Shown: positions 31,185-39,235 of the stretch, piece after piece | Layout: each line of letters starts with the position of its first letter | Position numbering within the stretch: the stretch's first letter is position 1 | From: Rhodococcus sp. IEGM 1381 | GTDB taxonomy: Bacteria; Actinomycetota; Actinomycetes; Mycobacteriales; Mycobacteriaceae | DNA length: 64,000 nucleotides | Assembly: GCF_030056795.1 (NCBI RefSeq) | Contig: NZ_JASHKQ010000016.1 | Location: 25,787-89,786 of the forward strand | Direction of reading: 5' to 3' | Position numbers and translations under genes: made by a program | Notes under the pieces: model-generated | What the model was told of the DNA's origin: nothing | The model's database searches: none | The model's input: only the letters and a program-made list of their open reading frames with translations

Positions 31185-31781
31185 ATGCGTGCAGCTCTGT
31201 ACCTCTTCGTCGGCCTCATGTTCGCCCTCTACCCCGCAGTGCGTCCCTACTCGGACGAGGTGGGCAGTGCAGGCGCGGAGGCCTTCGCATCCCCGAGCTG
31301 GGTGCTGGCCCACACCTTCGCGATGCTCGGCTTCATCGCGCTCGGACTGGCCGTGCTAATCGGCGGTCGACGGTCCGATCCCGCAGTGGTCACCACCTGG
31401 ATCGGCGTCGGCCTGGTTCTGCCGTACTACGGCGCAGAGACATTCGCGCTGCATGCCTTGGGTGTCGACGCCGCCGCGAATTCGAACCCCGGCCTGATCG
31501 ATCTTGCCGATCCGATTCGCTACTCGCTTGTGCAGTCGACGATGTTCGCTCTCGGGCTCGTCTCGATCGCCGTCGGGCTGGTGCTGTTCGCTCTACGGAA
31601 CCGCTACGCGATGGTGCTGGCCGCCGGATTCGTGCTGTTTCTCCCGCAGTTCTACACCCCGCCGGCCGTGCGGATCGCGCACGGAATCCTGATTGCCGTG
31701 GGAGCGATCATCGCCGCGCGAGCGGTGGCCGGCAGTTCGGTCCGGCCTGCTCAGCCGATCTCGACGACCACCGGAGCGTGA
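31185..31781 (+). CDS. Hypothetical multi-pass membrane protein
   Basis: A 198-residue protein with six hydrophobic segments: ALYLFVGLMFALYPAV; LAHTFAMLGFIALGLAVLIGG; WIGVGLVLPYYGAETFALHAL; STMFALGLVSIAVGLVLFAL; MVLAAGFVLFLPQFYTP; and IAHGILIAVGAIIAARAV. I do not recognise the family. Two matched palindromic operators lie directly upstream, so it is probably inducible and controlled by a TetR-type repressor, as seen for efflux or detoxification genes. The 3' end overlaps the convergent xthA by 31 nt. Confidence 0.78.
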   Translation: MRAALYLFVGLMFALYPAVRPYSDEVGSAGAEAFASPSWVLAHTFAMLGFIALGLAVLIGGRRSDPAVVTTWIGVGLVLPYYGAETFALHALGVDAAANSNPGLIDLADPIRYSLVQSTMFALGLVSIAVGLVLFALRNRYAMVLAAGFVLFLPQFYTPPAVRIAHGILIAVGAIIAARAVAGSSVRPAQPISTTTGA

Positions 31782-32551
31782 TCGCTGGCTCCCTTGCCCT
31801 TGCGTTCCTCGCGGTCGATCGACGCACCGGTGATTCGGGCGGACAGGGCGGGCGAGGTCAGCGCCATATCGATGCGGAGACCTTGCTTCTTGGGAAACCG
31901 CAGCTGTGTGTAGTCCCAGTAGGTATACGTTCTGGGCTCGGGTGTGAACTGCCGAGTGACCTCGGAGAACCCGGCGTCGGCGAACGCGGCGAAGGCATCG
32001 CGCTCGGCCTGGGAGGTGTGGGTCTTGCCCTCGAACAGGGCCGGATCCCAGACGTCGTCGTCGGTGGGCGCGATGTTCCAGTCGCCCACGAGCGCGATCT
32101 GGGCCTCCGGATCGGCCGCAACCCACGCCTGAGCGTCGGCCTTCAGCGCGGCGAGCCATTCGAGTTTGTAGGTGTAGTGCGGGTCGGCGAGCTCGCGGCC
32201 GTTCGGCACGTAGAGGCTCCAGACGCGCACACCGTCGCACGTGGCTCCGATGGCGCGGGCTTCCTGCGCGGGATCGATCTCGGGATCCTTGCTGAAGCCG
32301 GGCTGATCCTCGAACCCGATCTGCACGTCGTCGAGACCGACCCGGGACGCGATCGCGACGCCGTTCCACTGACTCAGTCCGACGTGGGCCACCTCGTAGC
32401 CGATATCGGTGAACCGCTGATACGGAAACTGTGCGTCCTTGCACTTGGTTTCCTGCATCGCGAGCACATCGACATCGGACCGCTGCAGCCAATCGACGAT
32501 TCGATCCTGACGAGAGCGGACGGAGTTCACATTCCAAGTAGCCAAGCGCAC
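31751..32551 (-). CDS. xthA: Exodeoxyribonuclease III (AP endonuclease)
   Basis: A 266-residue EEP-fold nuclease of base-excision repair that cleaves DNA 5' to abasic sites. Catalytic motifs are all present: ATWNVNSVRSR, LAMQETKCKD (metal Glu), WSLYVPNGRE (Tyr), VGDWNIAP (Asp, Asn), RIDMALTSP (Asp) and ASDHAPVVVEI (Asp-His). The position matches Rv0427c of M. tuberculosis, next to an Rv0428c-type GNAT and def. The GTG start has TAGGGT 8 nt upstream and no Shine-Dalgarno. It overlaps the convergent membrane gene at its 3' end. Confidence 0.95.
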   Translation of the reverse strand: MRLATWNVNSVRSRQDRIVDWLQRSDVDVLAMQETKCKDAQFPYQRFTDIGYEVAHVGLSQWNGVAIASRVGLDDVQIGFEDQPGFSKDPEIDPAQEARAIGATCDGVRVWSLYVPNGRELADPHYTYKLEWLAALKADAQAWVAADPEAQIALVGDWNIAPTDDDVWDPALFEGKTHTSQAERDAFAAFADAGFSEVTRQFTPEPRTYTYWDYTQLRFPKKQGLRIDMALTSPALSARITGASIDREERKGKGASDHAPVVVEIG

Positions 32552-32559
32552 GGGAAGGA

Positions 32560-32565
32560 ACCCTA
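32560..32565 (-). promoter_or_regulatory. -10 box (TAGGGT) for leaderless xthA
   Basis: On the minus strand TAGGGT is followed by 8 nt and the GTG of xthA (32551). Confidence 0.5.
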
Positions 32566-32603
32566 TAGAACGCCTCCGACAGAGTGTTCAACCGATCGAG
32601 CCA

Positions 32604-33530
32604 TCATGAATCCGGTCGCGCGTAGCGATAGTGGTGATGGTCGGCGAAGCCCAGGTCTCGGTACAGGGCGAGCGCGACGGTGTTGTCGACGGCCACCTGC
32701 AGGTAGGCGTGGGTTGCGCCGTGCTCGCGTCCCCACCGCACCAATTCGCCGCACATCAGTGTGCCCAGACCGTTACGGCGATGTTCGGGGGAGACCCAGA
32801 GCGAGGTCAGCCCCACCCAGTGACGACCGTCCGGGGCGGTGGTGACCGCCGCTCGCCCGACCGCGATCTCTGAACCGAGCGTGCCGAACCCGAGGGTGCC
32901 CTCGTGGATCGCCGACGCCACTTCCGCAGCGCCGTATGGTGCAGCGCGGCCCTGGTAGTGCAGTGACGTCAGCCATTCTGCGGTCGGCTCCGCGGTGACG
33001 GTGACTGCCGAGTCTCCTTCGCGCAGAACGAGATTGGATATTTCTGCAGCCATGACGGCCGTCTCGTTGTACGACGTCCATCCGGCCGGAGCAGCGCCGA
33101 GGCGATCGGGAAGCGACAGCGTCGGCGTCAAACCCCGTGCGGTGTACCGGTCGGAGATTCTCGCCAGCGTCTCGGGCGTCGTCGACGCCCCGGGCTCGAG
33201 CGGTGCCGCCGAATTGGCGCGACCGGTGAAACCGTGACCGAAGCGCAGCTGCCAACCGTCGATCCATTCTCGCTCGACGCCCGGCCATCCGTCGGCGGCG
33301 GCAGCTTCGAGAGCCCTGATCTCCGACGTCCGAATCGGCTTCGGGCCCAGGGGTTTCAAGGCTACGACGCGCTCGGCCGCAACCTGCACCAAGGTGCCGT
33401 CCCGGCCGCGGACCGAGACGGCATCGGCGTCGAGCGCCACCAGTTCGCCGATCACGTCCGTCATCGGATGGGTGTGCCCGGGCGGCAGCCGATAGCGGAG
33501 CATCACCCGGGTACCCACCGGAATGCTCAC
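32604..33530 (-). CDS. GNAT acetyltransferase, Rv0428c type
   Basis: The 308-residue protein has an N-terminal small beta-barrel region (GTRVMLRYRLPPGHTHPM to LVQVAAERVVALKP) followed by a GNAT domain. The acetyl-CoA loop is EHRRNGLGTLMCGELVRWG, preceded by VGLTSLWVSP and followed by NTVALALYRDLGFADHHHY. This two-part architecture and the position between xthA and def match Rv0428c of M. tuberculosis. The substrate is unknown. The GTG start at 33530 has no clear Shine-Dalgarno, and it lies 22 nt from the end of def; def, this gene and xthA are probably co-transcribed, with extra internal promoters. Confidence 0.88.
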   Translation of the reverse strand: MSIPVGTRVMLRYRLPPGHTHPMTDVIGELVALDADAVSVRGRDGTLVQVAAERVVALKPLGPKPIRTSEIRALEAAAADGWPGVEREWIDGWQLRFGHGFTGRANSAAPLEPGASTTPETLARISDRYTARGLTPTLSLPDRLGAAPAGWTSYNETAVMAAEISNLVLREGDSAVTVTAEPTAEWLTSLHYQGRAAPYGAAEVASAIHEGTLGFGTLGSEIAVGRAAVTTAPDGRHWVGLTSLWVSPEHRRNGLGTLMCGELVRWGREHGATHAYLQVAVDNTVALALYRDLGFADHHHYRYARPDS

Positions 33531-33552
33531 TGGTCGACGATCATCGGTTCGG

Positions 33553-34170
33553 TCAGTCTTCGTCGTTGTGGTTGTCGTCGTCGTCGTCGTGCCCGAACGG
33601 ATCGTCGACGGTGCCGGGCGTCCAGCTCAGCCCCGGCACGCCCCAGCCGGCGCGCTTGATGGCCTTCTTGGCTGCCCGTGCGTGTCGTCCGATGAGTACG
33701 TCGGTGTAGAGGAAACCGTCGAGATGACCCACTTCGTGTTGGAGCATCCGGGCGAAGAAGCCGCGGCCCTCGATGTCGACGGGATCGCCCTTCGCGTCGG
33801 TGCCGGTCACCCGAGCCCAGTCGGCGCGGCCGGTGGGGTGCTGCTCGCCGGGAACCGACAGGCAGCCCTCGTCATCGTCGTCGGGATCGGGCATCGTTTC
33901 GGGAATCTCGGACGTCTCGAGGACGGGGTTGACGACCTCTCCGCGTCGCCGGAAAACCTTGCCGTCCGAGCCTTGGTCGGGGCAGTCGTAGATGAACAGT
34001 CGTTTGCCGACGCCCACCTGATTCGCCGCGAGACCGACGCCGTTCGCGACGGCCAGGGTCTCGTACATGTCGGCGATCAGCTCGGCCAGCTCGGCGGGTG
34101 ACTCGGTGACGGGAGCGGTTGCGGTGTGCAGCACCGGATCGCCGACGATCCGGATGGGAAGAATTGCCAT
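33553..34170 (-). CDS. def: Peptide deformylase
   Basis: A 205-residue metalloenzyme that removes the formyl group from nascent N-termini, upstream of methionine aminopeptidase. The three family motifs are GVGLAANQ (44-51), EGCLSVP (101-107, Cys metal ligand) and HEVGH (145-149). An acidic insert DPDDDDEG precedes motif 2, and the C-terminus is an unusual Asp/His/Asn-rich tail ([14 protein letters not shown]). The start at 34170 ([15 protein letters not shown]) fits the family; a much longer in-frame extension upstream is not family-like. A TATCCT box lies 8 nt before the ATG. Confidence 0.94.
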   Translation of the reverse strand: MAILPIRIVGDPVLHTATAPVTESPAELAELIADMYETLAVANGVGLAANQVGVGKRLFIYDCPDQGSDGKVFRRRGEVVNPVLETSEIPETMPDPDDDDEGCLSVPGEQHPTGRADWARVTGTDAKGDPVDIEGRGFFARMLQHEVGHLDGFLYTDVLIGRHARAAKKAIKRAGWGVPGLSWTPGTVDDPFGHDDDDDNHNDED

Positions 34171-34178
34171 GGTCGACA

Positions 34179-34184
34179 AGGATA
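34179..34184 (-). promoter_or_regulatory. -10 box (TATCCT) for def
   Basis: On the minus strand TATCCT is followed by 8 nt and the ATG of def (34170), with no Shine-Dalgarno between. Confidence 0.45.
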
Positions 34185-34428
34185 GTGGGTGGTGCATGGG
34201 GTCATGTGCGCTGCCGGTCCCCATCGAACACGCCACGCGCCGGTACCTCGCGGGAGCCGTGCCCCGGGCGTCGAGCATGGTTGAATGACTCTCGAAACAC
34301 AACTGTGTAATTCGGTCGGTGCGCGTACGGGTGCCGGCAGTACTGGGGGAAGCAGATTTCCCCAGGGTCTGTGGTCTCACGAGTTGGTGATCGCACAGGC
34401 CCAGGGAGTCGAGAAGTCGAGGAGTGGG

Positions 34429-34767
34429 ATGGACGGCGCAGCAGCGCGTGACTCGAACCAGGCTCAGCAACCGGGAAGTTCGGACGGCTCGCAGGATCCG
34501 AACGAGGTCGGTGCAGACGGCTTGAGTCGACGAGAGCACGACATCCTGTCCTTCGAGCGGCAGTGGTGGAAGTACGCCGGAGCGAAGGAAGAGGCCATCA
34601 AGGAACTCTTCTCCATGTCGGCCACCCGCTACTACCAGATTCTGAACGCATTGGTCGATCGGCCGGAATCGCTCGCCGCGGATCCGATGCTGGTCAAGCG
34701 CCTGCGCCGCCTGCGGGCGAGTCGGCAGAAGGCTCGCGCGGCGCGTCGGCTCGGTTTCGACGTCTGA
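34429..34767 (+). CDS. DUF3263 protein (Rv0430-like)
   Basis: A 112-residue protein. The C-terminal ~75 residues match DUF3263: [20 protein letters not shown], then [20 protein letters not shown] (written here with KEL), and a basic helical tail [18 protein letters not shown]. The sequence has a sigma-factor-like or HTH-like appearance and could bind DNA; the family has no proven function. The ATG at 34429 follows AGGAG; upstream in-frame codons are less likely. The 258-bp leader contains an inverted repeat (CTGGGG...CCCCAG, 34343-34366). It precedes the LytR_C gene as in mycobacteria. Confidence 0.83.
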   Translation: MDGAAARDSNQAQQPGSSDGSQDPNEVGADGLSRREHDILSFERQWWKYAGAKEEAIKELFSMSATRYYQILNALVDRPESLAADPMLVKRLRRLRASRQKARAARRLGFDV

Positions 34768-34813
34768 GCAGGTCCGACTATCGGCGTGTTCCGAGCCGCC
34801 GTCGACGGTCGGC

Positions 34814-34819
34814 TAGGGT
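34814..34819 (+). promoter_or_regulatory. -10 box (TAGGGT) for the leaderless LytR_C gene
   Basis: TAGGGT plus 7 nt leads to the GTG at 34827. Confidence 0.55.
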
Positions 34820-34826
34820 CGAGTAC

Positions 34827-35360
34827 GTGAGCAGCCCCAACCCGGAACAGACCGGGCCACCACTCCGCGCTCTGGCCATGGTGTTGATTTCGCTCGCGAT
34901 CCTGTTCGCGGCGATCGGTGCACTCTCGCTCACCGGTTCCGATTCCGACGAGGCGGCCGCCGAGCCCTCCGCAGCCGAGACGACGAGCGCGCCGGCTGCG
35001 GTCGCACCGACGACGCAGGCCCCGGCAGCGCAGGTACCGGCAGGTGACGCGTCGACCAGCTCCGCGGCCCCCACCACCTCGGGTACTTCCGGCGACGTCG
35101 AAGTGCGGGTGCTCAACAACTCCAACGTTTCCGGTCTCGCGGCCGGTACCGCGAGCACCTTGACCGCCGGGGGATGGAACGTCGCCGAGACCGGCAACTT
35201 CAGCGAGGCCCAGTTCGCCCAGACGGCGGTGTACTACGGGACTGCTGCAGGCGAGGAACAAGCCGCGCAGTCGATCGCCACGGAACTCGGCGTCCCGGCC
35301 GAGCCCAAGCCGACCTCGCTCGAATCCACGGTCGGCGTCGTCGTCATCGTGACGCAATAG
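34827..35360 (+). CDS. LytR C-terminal domain membrane protein (Rv0431-like)
   Basis: A 177-residue protein. An N-terminal helix (LRALAMVLISLAILFAAIGAL) anchors it in the membrane, a Ala/Thr/Pro/Ser-rich linker spans about 50 residues, and the exported C-terminal domain (VEVRVLNNSNVSGLAAGTAS to VGVVVIVTQ) is a LytR_C domain. In mycobacteria this gene is Rv0431, reported to affect membrane vesicle release. It lacks the LytR-CpsA-Psr catalytic domain. The GTG start is fixed by a leaderless promoter, and a likely intrinsic terminator follows the stop. Confidence 0.87.
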   Translation: MSSPNPEQTGPPLRALAMVLISLAILFAAIGALSLTGSDSDEAAAEPSAAETTSAPAAVAPTTQAPAAQVPAGDASTSSAAPTTSGTSGDVEVRVLNNSNVSGLAAGTASTLTAGGWNVAETGNFSEAQFAQTAVYYGTAAGEEQAAQSIATELGVPAEPKPTSLESTVGVVVIVTQ

Positions 35361-35393
35361 GTTTTCGAGACCCGAGAGTTCATTACATCGACG

Positions 35394-35435
35394 ACGTGCC
35401 CGGTTCGGTCGAATCGGGCGGCACGTTATTATTTC
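35394..35435 (+). terminator. Probable intrinsic terminator after the LytR_C gene
   Basis: An imperfect hairpin with arms ACGTGCC (35394-35400) and GGCACGT (35420-35426), with an inner CCCG/CGGG pairing, is followed directly by TTATTATTT. It lies 34 nt after the stop and before sodC. Confidence 0.6.
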
Positions 35436-35474
35436 CGAGCCCGGCGAAACTGCCTGAAAGAGGAGCGATTTCCG

Positions 35475-36191
35475 ATGGACATGTTCAAGCGACGCACTGC
35501 GGCGACCCGATCGTTGCGTTATGCGGTGCCGGTCCTCGCGATCGCAGCGCTCGGTCTCTCTGCCTGCAGCAACGGCGAGGTTGCCTCCGATACCCCCGGC
35601 ACGGTTCCGCCGGTCTGGACCGGCGAGTCCGATCCGTCGGCGGCCGCTACGGCAGGCGACGGCCGGGCCGAGTCCGAGTCGGGCTCCGAGGAGACCATCG
35701 AGGGCACCCTCCGCAACGCGTCCGGTGCCGAGGTGGGCACAGTGACGTTCGCGGCCGAGGGTGAGAAGCTCACCGTCACCGCCGAGGTCGAGAACATGAC
35801 TCCCGGATTCCACGCCTTCCACGTTCACACCGTGGCCGCCTGCGAGCCGAACTCGGTGGCACCCACCGGCGGAGAACCGGGAGCGTTCCTGTCTGCGGGC
35901 GGCCACCTTCAGGTCGGCGGCCGCACCGAGCATCCGTCCAGCGGTGATCTCACGTCCATCCAGGTCGGTGAGGACGGCACCGGGCGACTCGTCACCACGA
36001 CCGACACGATCACGCTCGACGATCTGCGCGCGGGCGGTGCCGGAACCTCGGTGCTCGTACACGAGGGTGCCGACAACTTTGCGAACATTCCGCCGCGGTA
36101 CACACTGCCCGACGGTGCCGCTGTGCCCGACATGACGACCCTGATGACCGGCGACGCCGGTGCTCGGGCTGCGTGCGCGGTACTGCAGTAG
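35475..36191 (+). CDS. sodC: Cu/Zn superoxide dismutase, lipoprotein
   Basis: A 238-residue exported enzyme that dismutes superoxide at the cell surface. The signal peptide ends in lipobox GLSAC (Cys31), followed by a Ser/Glu-rich linker. The catalytic domain has the copper ligands in FHAFHVHTVAACEP, the bridging region FLSAGGHLQ, the zinc-ligand segment EHPSSGDLTSI and the C-terminal LVHEGADNF; the disulfide Cys pair (AACEP, RAACAVL) is present. It matches Rv0432. A RBS (AGAGGAG) precedes the ATG. The next gene starts 2 nt after the stop. Confidence 0.93.
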   Translation: MDMFKRRTAATRSLRYAVPVLAIAALGLSACSNGEVASDTPGTVPPVWTGESDPSAAATAGDGRAESESGSEETIEGTLRNASGAEVGTVTFAAEGEKLTVTAEVENMTPGFHAFHVHTVAACEPNSVAPTGGEPGAFLSAGGHLQVGGRTEHPSSGDLTSIQVGEDGTGRLVTTTDTITLDDLRAGGAGTSVLVHEGADNFANIPPRYTLPDGAAVPDMTTLMTGDAGARAACAVLQ

Positions 36192-36192
36192 T

Positions 36193-37323
36193 TTGAGCGC
36201 TCCCCGGATCGACTTTGCGAGTTCACCTCGCCCGACGCTCGGCGTCGAGTGGGAGATCGCACTGGTCGACAAGAACACGCGAGACCTGGTCAACTCCGCC
36301 GAAGCGGTCATGGACGGCGTTCGCGATCTCGCCGGGGACACCCCGCGGGTGACGAAGGAACTGCTGCGCAACACCGTCGAGCTCGTCACCGGAGTGTGCG
36401 AGAACGTCGGGGAGGCCATGGAGGACCTCGGCGGCTCGTTGGACCTGGTGCGCCGCGCCGCGGATCCACTGGGAATCGACCTGTTCTCGGCGGGCACGCA
36501 CCCGTTTGCCGAGTGGTCCACCCAGCAGCTCACCAGCTCGCCGAGCTACGACGAGCTGATCGCGCGCACCCAGTGGTGGGGTCGGCAGATGCTGATCTGG
36601 GGAGTGCACGTGCACGTGGGAGTCTCGTCGCCCCACAAGGTCTTTCCCATTCTCAACTCGCTGCTCCTGCAATACCCGCACCTGTTGGCGTTGTCGGCCT
36701 CCTCGCCGATCTGGGCTGGAAACGACACCGGATACGCCAGCAATCGGGCGCTGATGTTCCAGCAACTGCCGACGGCCGGTCTGCCGTTCCAGTTCGAGGA
36801 CTGGTCGCAGTTCGAGGGATTCGTTCGCGATCAGCTCAAGACCGGCGTCATCGAGCAACTCGGCGGCATGCACTGGGACATCCGGCCGGCACCGAAGTGG
36901 GGAACCATCGAGGTCCGAGTGTGTGACGGCGCGTCGACCAAGCGGGAGCTGGCAGCCCTCGTCGCGTTGACGCACTGCCTCATCGTCCACCTCGACGAGC
37001 GACTCGAAGCGGGGGAGACACTGCCGTCCATCCCACCGTGGCACGTGCAGGAGAACAAGTGGCGAGCGGCCCGGTACGGCCTCGACGCCGAGATCATCCT
37101 GGACTCGAGCAGCAACGAACGCCTGGTCACCGACGACTTGCACGACCTGCTCGAAAAGTTGACGCCGACGGCCGTGCGATTGAACTGCGTCGACGAGTTG
37201 GCCGCGGTGGCCGACATTCCCCGGCGCGGGGCGTCGTACCAACGCCAGCGTGCGGTGGCTGCGCAGAACGGCGGCGATCTGCGAGCCGTCGTGGAGTCGT
37301 TGGTCACCGAGCTCCAATTGTGA
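36193..37323 (+). CDS. Carboxylate-amine ligase (YbdK / GCS2 family)
   Basis: A 376-residue ATP-dependent ligase of the glutamate-cysteine-ligase type 2 family. The N-terminal ASSPRPTLGVEWEIALVDKN is the family signature, with further motifs STQQLTSSPSY, WGVHVHVGV, ASSPIWAGNDTGYASNRA and WDIRPAPKWGTIEVRVCDG. Homologues show weak gamma-glutamylcysteine ligase activity in vitro, and the natural product is unclear. It is the Rv0433 position. The start is a TTG at 36193, 1 nt after the sodC stop, consistent with coupling to sodC; both may serve redox defence. Confidence 0.88.
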   Translation: MSAPRIDFASSPRPTLGVEWEIALVDKNTRDLVNSAEAVMDGVRDLAGDTPRVTKELLRNTVELVTGVCENVGEAMEDLGGSLDLVRRAADPLGIDLFSAGTHPFAEWSTQQLTSSPSYDELIARTQWWGRQMLIWGVHVHVGVSSPHKVFPILNSLLLQYPHLLALSASSPIWAGNDTGYASNRALMFQQLPTAGLPFQFEDWSQFEGFVRDQLKTGVIEQLGGMHWDIRPAPKWGTIEVRVCDGASTKRELAALVALTHCLIVHLDERLEAGETLPSIPPWHVQENKWRAARYGLDAEIILDSSSNERLVTDDLHDLLEKLTPTAVRLNCVDELAAVADIPRRGASYQRQRAVAAQNGGDLRAVVESLVTELQL

Positions 37324-37357
37324 CCGTTTGTATTTAACTTTGTGTTCACTCACCGTT

Positions 37358-37363
37358 TACGAT
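37358..37363 (+). promoter_or_regulatory. -10 box (TACGAT) for the leaderless PAP2 gene
   Basis: TACGAT is followed by 7 nt and the GTG at 37371. Confidence 0.5.
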
Positions 37364-37370
37364 CAACGGC

Positions 37371-38651
37371 GTGCTGCAGGGGGACGTCGGAAGCGTCGAG
37401 GTCGATTCGACACGTGAGAACTCTGTTCGTCCCCTGATCGTCGGCGCTGCCTTCGTTGCCGCGTTCTTGGTGTTGCTGCAGGTCATCGCGACGATCTGGA
37501 ACTTTCCCGGCCCGTTGCCGAGCGTGTGGAACGACCTGTTCGGCACCCCGAAGTCGATGTCACTGCCGTGGGCTGCGCTGATCCTGGCCACTGTCGGTCT
37601 GAACACTGCGCTCCGGCTGCGCACCCTGGCCATCGCCGCGCTGATCGATGCTGCTGTGCTCGGTGCCCGATTGGTGCTCGACGCCACCCTGACGGTCGGC
37701 AACGGCCCGTCTCTCGTGTTGGTCGGGCTCGGGGTCTACGTCGCCCGGCGGGGTGAGACTCGGGCGATGCGCGGCGTTGCTCTGGGAGCACTGTTGTTGC
37801 TCGCGACCAAGGCGGGCGACGCCTGGTTGCACATCACCACCATTGTCCGGCCCTACGTTCTCGACGACTACGCATACGCCGCCGATCATGCGCTGGGGAA
37901 TCCGTCCTGGGTGCTCGGCAACATCCTGGACCGCCTCGGCCCGGTCGCCGAAGGAACGCTGCACTGGATCTACATCCAGTTGCCCGTCGCGGCGATCGTC
38001 GTTGCGCTGTACCAGCTACGCGGAGTGGCCGCGGGTGCAGCCTGGCCGAGGCACTTCCTGTTCCGCACGTTCCTGCTCATCGGACTCGTCGGACCGGTGT
38101 TCTATCTGCTGTTCCCGGTGGTGGGACCGATGTTCGCGTTCGATTCGTGGCCGTCGCAGGTCATGCCGCTCTCTGGCGCGCTCGGCGAGATCCCCTTCGA
38201 CTCGGAGACTCCGCGAAACTGCATGCCGAGTCTGCACACCGCATGGGCGCTGAGCATCTTCATCCATTCCCGACGCGGCCCGTGGTGGTTGCGGGCCGGC
38301 GGCACCCTGTGGTTGCTCGGTACGCTCGCTGCCACTCTCGGATTCGGCTACCACTACGGCGTCGATCTGGTGGCCGGTGCAGTGCTGTGTCTGACCCTCG
38401 AATCCGTACTCCGTGACCCCGAGCGCGGCTGGGATCGGGCCCGAATCACGCTGGTGGTCTATGGCTGCGTCGCGATGGCTGCGCTATTGGTGAGCTACCG
38501 CTACCTGGCTGCCGAGTTCGCGTCGCACCCTCAGGTGTTCGGGCCGCTCGTTCTCGGCGTACTGGCCGCCATGGCGTTCGGCTTCCACGCGGTGTTCTTC
38601 GCCGATTCGCCCAGAGCTACCGATCGGACTCGTCCGGTTCCATCTCGTTGA
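37371..38651 (+). CDS. PAP2-family membrane phosphatase / phosphotransferase
   Basis: A 426-residue integral membrane protein with about ten helices. The lipid-phosphatase signature is in the C-terminal half: RNCMPSLHTAWALSIF (central Ser-x-His motif) and GFGYHYGVDLVAGAVL (final His-Asp motif). The first motif is weak. This layout, with a long N-terminal membrane region, resembles inositol-phosphorylceramide-synthase-like PAP2 proteins that act on polyprenyl or phospholipid phosphates. The GTG at 37371 is set by a leaderless promoter. The 3' end overlaps mnhG, on the other strand, by 35 nt. Confidence 0.84.
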   Translation: MLQGDVGSVEVDSTRENSVRPLIVGAAFVAAFLVLLQVIATIWNFPGPLPSVWNDLFGTPKSMSLPWAALILATVGLNTALRLRTLAIAALIDAAVLGARLVLDATLTVGNGPSLVLVGLGVYVARRGETRAMRGVALGALLLLATKAGDAWLHITTIVRPYVLDDYAYAADHALGNPSWVLGNILDRLGPVAEGTLHWIYIQLPVAAIVVALYQLRGVAAGAAWPRHFLFRTFLLIGLVGPVFYLLFPVVGPMFAFDSWPSQVMPLSGALGEIPFDSETPRNCMPSLHTAWALSIFIHSRRGPWWLRAGGTLWLLGTLAATLGFGYHYGVDLVAGAVLCLTLESVLRDPERGWDRARITLVVYGCVAMAALLVSYRYLAAEFASHPQVFGPLVLGVLAAMAFGFHAVFFADSPRATDRTRPVPSR

Positions 38652-38958
38652 CGATCAGTAGGCCGTCGCGACCCCGCTGCTCTCGGTAGGCCACGCGGCC
38701 GACGGTGTGCGCGATCACCGGAGCGGTCACCAGCGTGAACAGTCCGACGAGCACGAGCATCCAGATGTCGACGTTTCCGCGCAGGCTGATGATCGCCCCG
38801 ATCAACACCATGATCAGACCGACCACCTGCGGCTTGGTGGCCGCATGCATCCGCGAGAGAGTATCGGGGAAGCGCACGATGCCCACGGCGGCGGTGAACG
38901 CCAGCAGCGCCCCCAGCAGAATGAAAACGGAGGCAATGACCTGTGCAACGGTGCTCAT
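38617..38958 (-). CDS. mnhG: Na+/H+ antiporter subunit G
   Basis: A 113-residue MnhG/PhaG subunit with three helices. The family signature RFPDTLSRMHAATKPQVVGL is intact between helices 1 and 2. It is the last gene of the seven-cistron Mrp-type antiporter operon, which exports Na+ (or other monovalent cations) in exchange for protons. The start ATG overlaps the stop of an 8-codon mini-cistron created by a duplication at the mnhF end. The 3' end overlaps the convergent PAP2 gene. Confidence 0.92.
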   Translation of the reverse strand: MSTVAQVIASVFILLGALLAFTAAVGIVRFPDTLSRMHAATKPQVVGLIMVLIGAIISLRGNVDIWMLVLVGLFTLVTAPVIAHTVGRVAYREQRGRDGLLIVNEMEPDESDR

Positions 38959-38995
38959 TCGTCTCTCACTGTGTTGCTCATTCGTCCCTCACTCT
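38953..38995 (-). repeat. Tandem 17-bp duplication with 23-bp period at mnhF-mnhG
   Basis: On the minus strand GTGAGGGACGAATGAGC and GTGAGAGACGAATGAGC (one mismatch) lie 23 bp apart. Each contains an ATGA stop/start overlap. The first copy ends mnhF and opens an 8-codon reading frame (MSNTVRDE, 38981-38955); that frame's stop overlaps the mnhG ATG in the second copy. Confidence 0.85.
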
Positions 38996-39235
38996 GAATC
39001 GTGCGATGCTGACCGATCCGACGAAGCTGACCAGCGACAGCGCGACGATGGCCGGTACCAGCGTGGTGTCGCGGCTGTAGACGGCCCACACCGCGAGGCC
39101 GCACATGGAGACGGCAAGAATCGTGTCCATGGCGACGAGTCGATCGAGTGTGCTGGGGCCGTCGAGCAGTCGGAACGCGGTCAGGATCGCGGCCGCGATC
39201 AGGAGGACGCCGGCTACGGCGAGTACGACGGTCAC
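38978..39235 (-). CDS. mnhF: Na+/H+ antiporter subunit F
   Basis: An 85-residue three-helix MnhF subunit: VLAVAGVLLIAAAILTAFRL, then the conserved GPSTLDRLVAMDTILAV and the C-terminal VGSVSIARF. The GTG at 39235 overlaps the mnhE stop by 4 nt (GTGA), which sets the start. Its C-terminus RVRDE lies in the tandem duplication that separates it from mnhG. Confidence 0.9.
   Translation of the reverse strand: MTVVLAVAGVLLIAAAILTAFRLLDGPSTLDRLVAMDTILAVSMCGLAVWAVYSRDTTLVPAIVALSLVSFVGSVSIARFRVRDE

Noticed and set aside
34343..34366. CTGGGG...CCCCAG inverted repeat in the leader of the DUF3263 gene, considered as a riboswitch
   Set aside because: No conserved blocks of a known riboswitch class surround it; too little to call.
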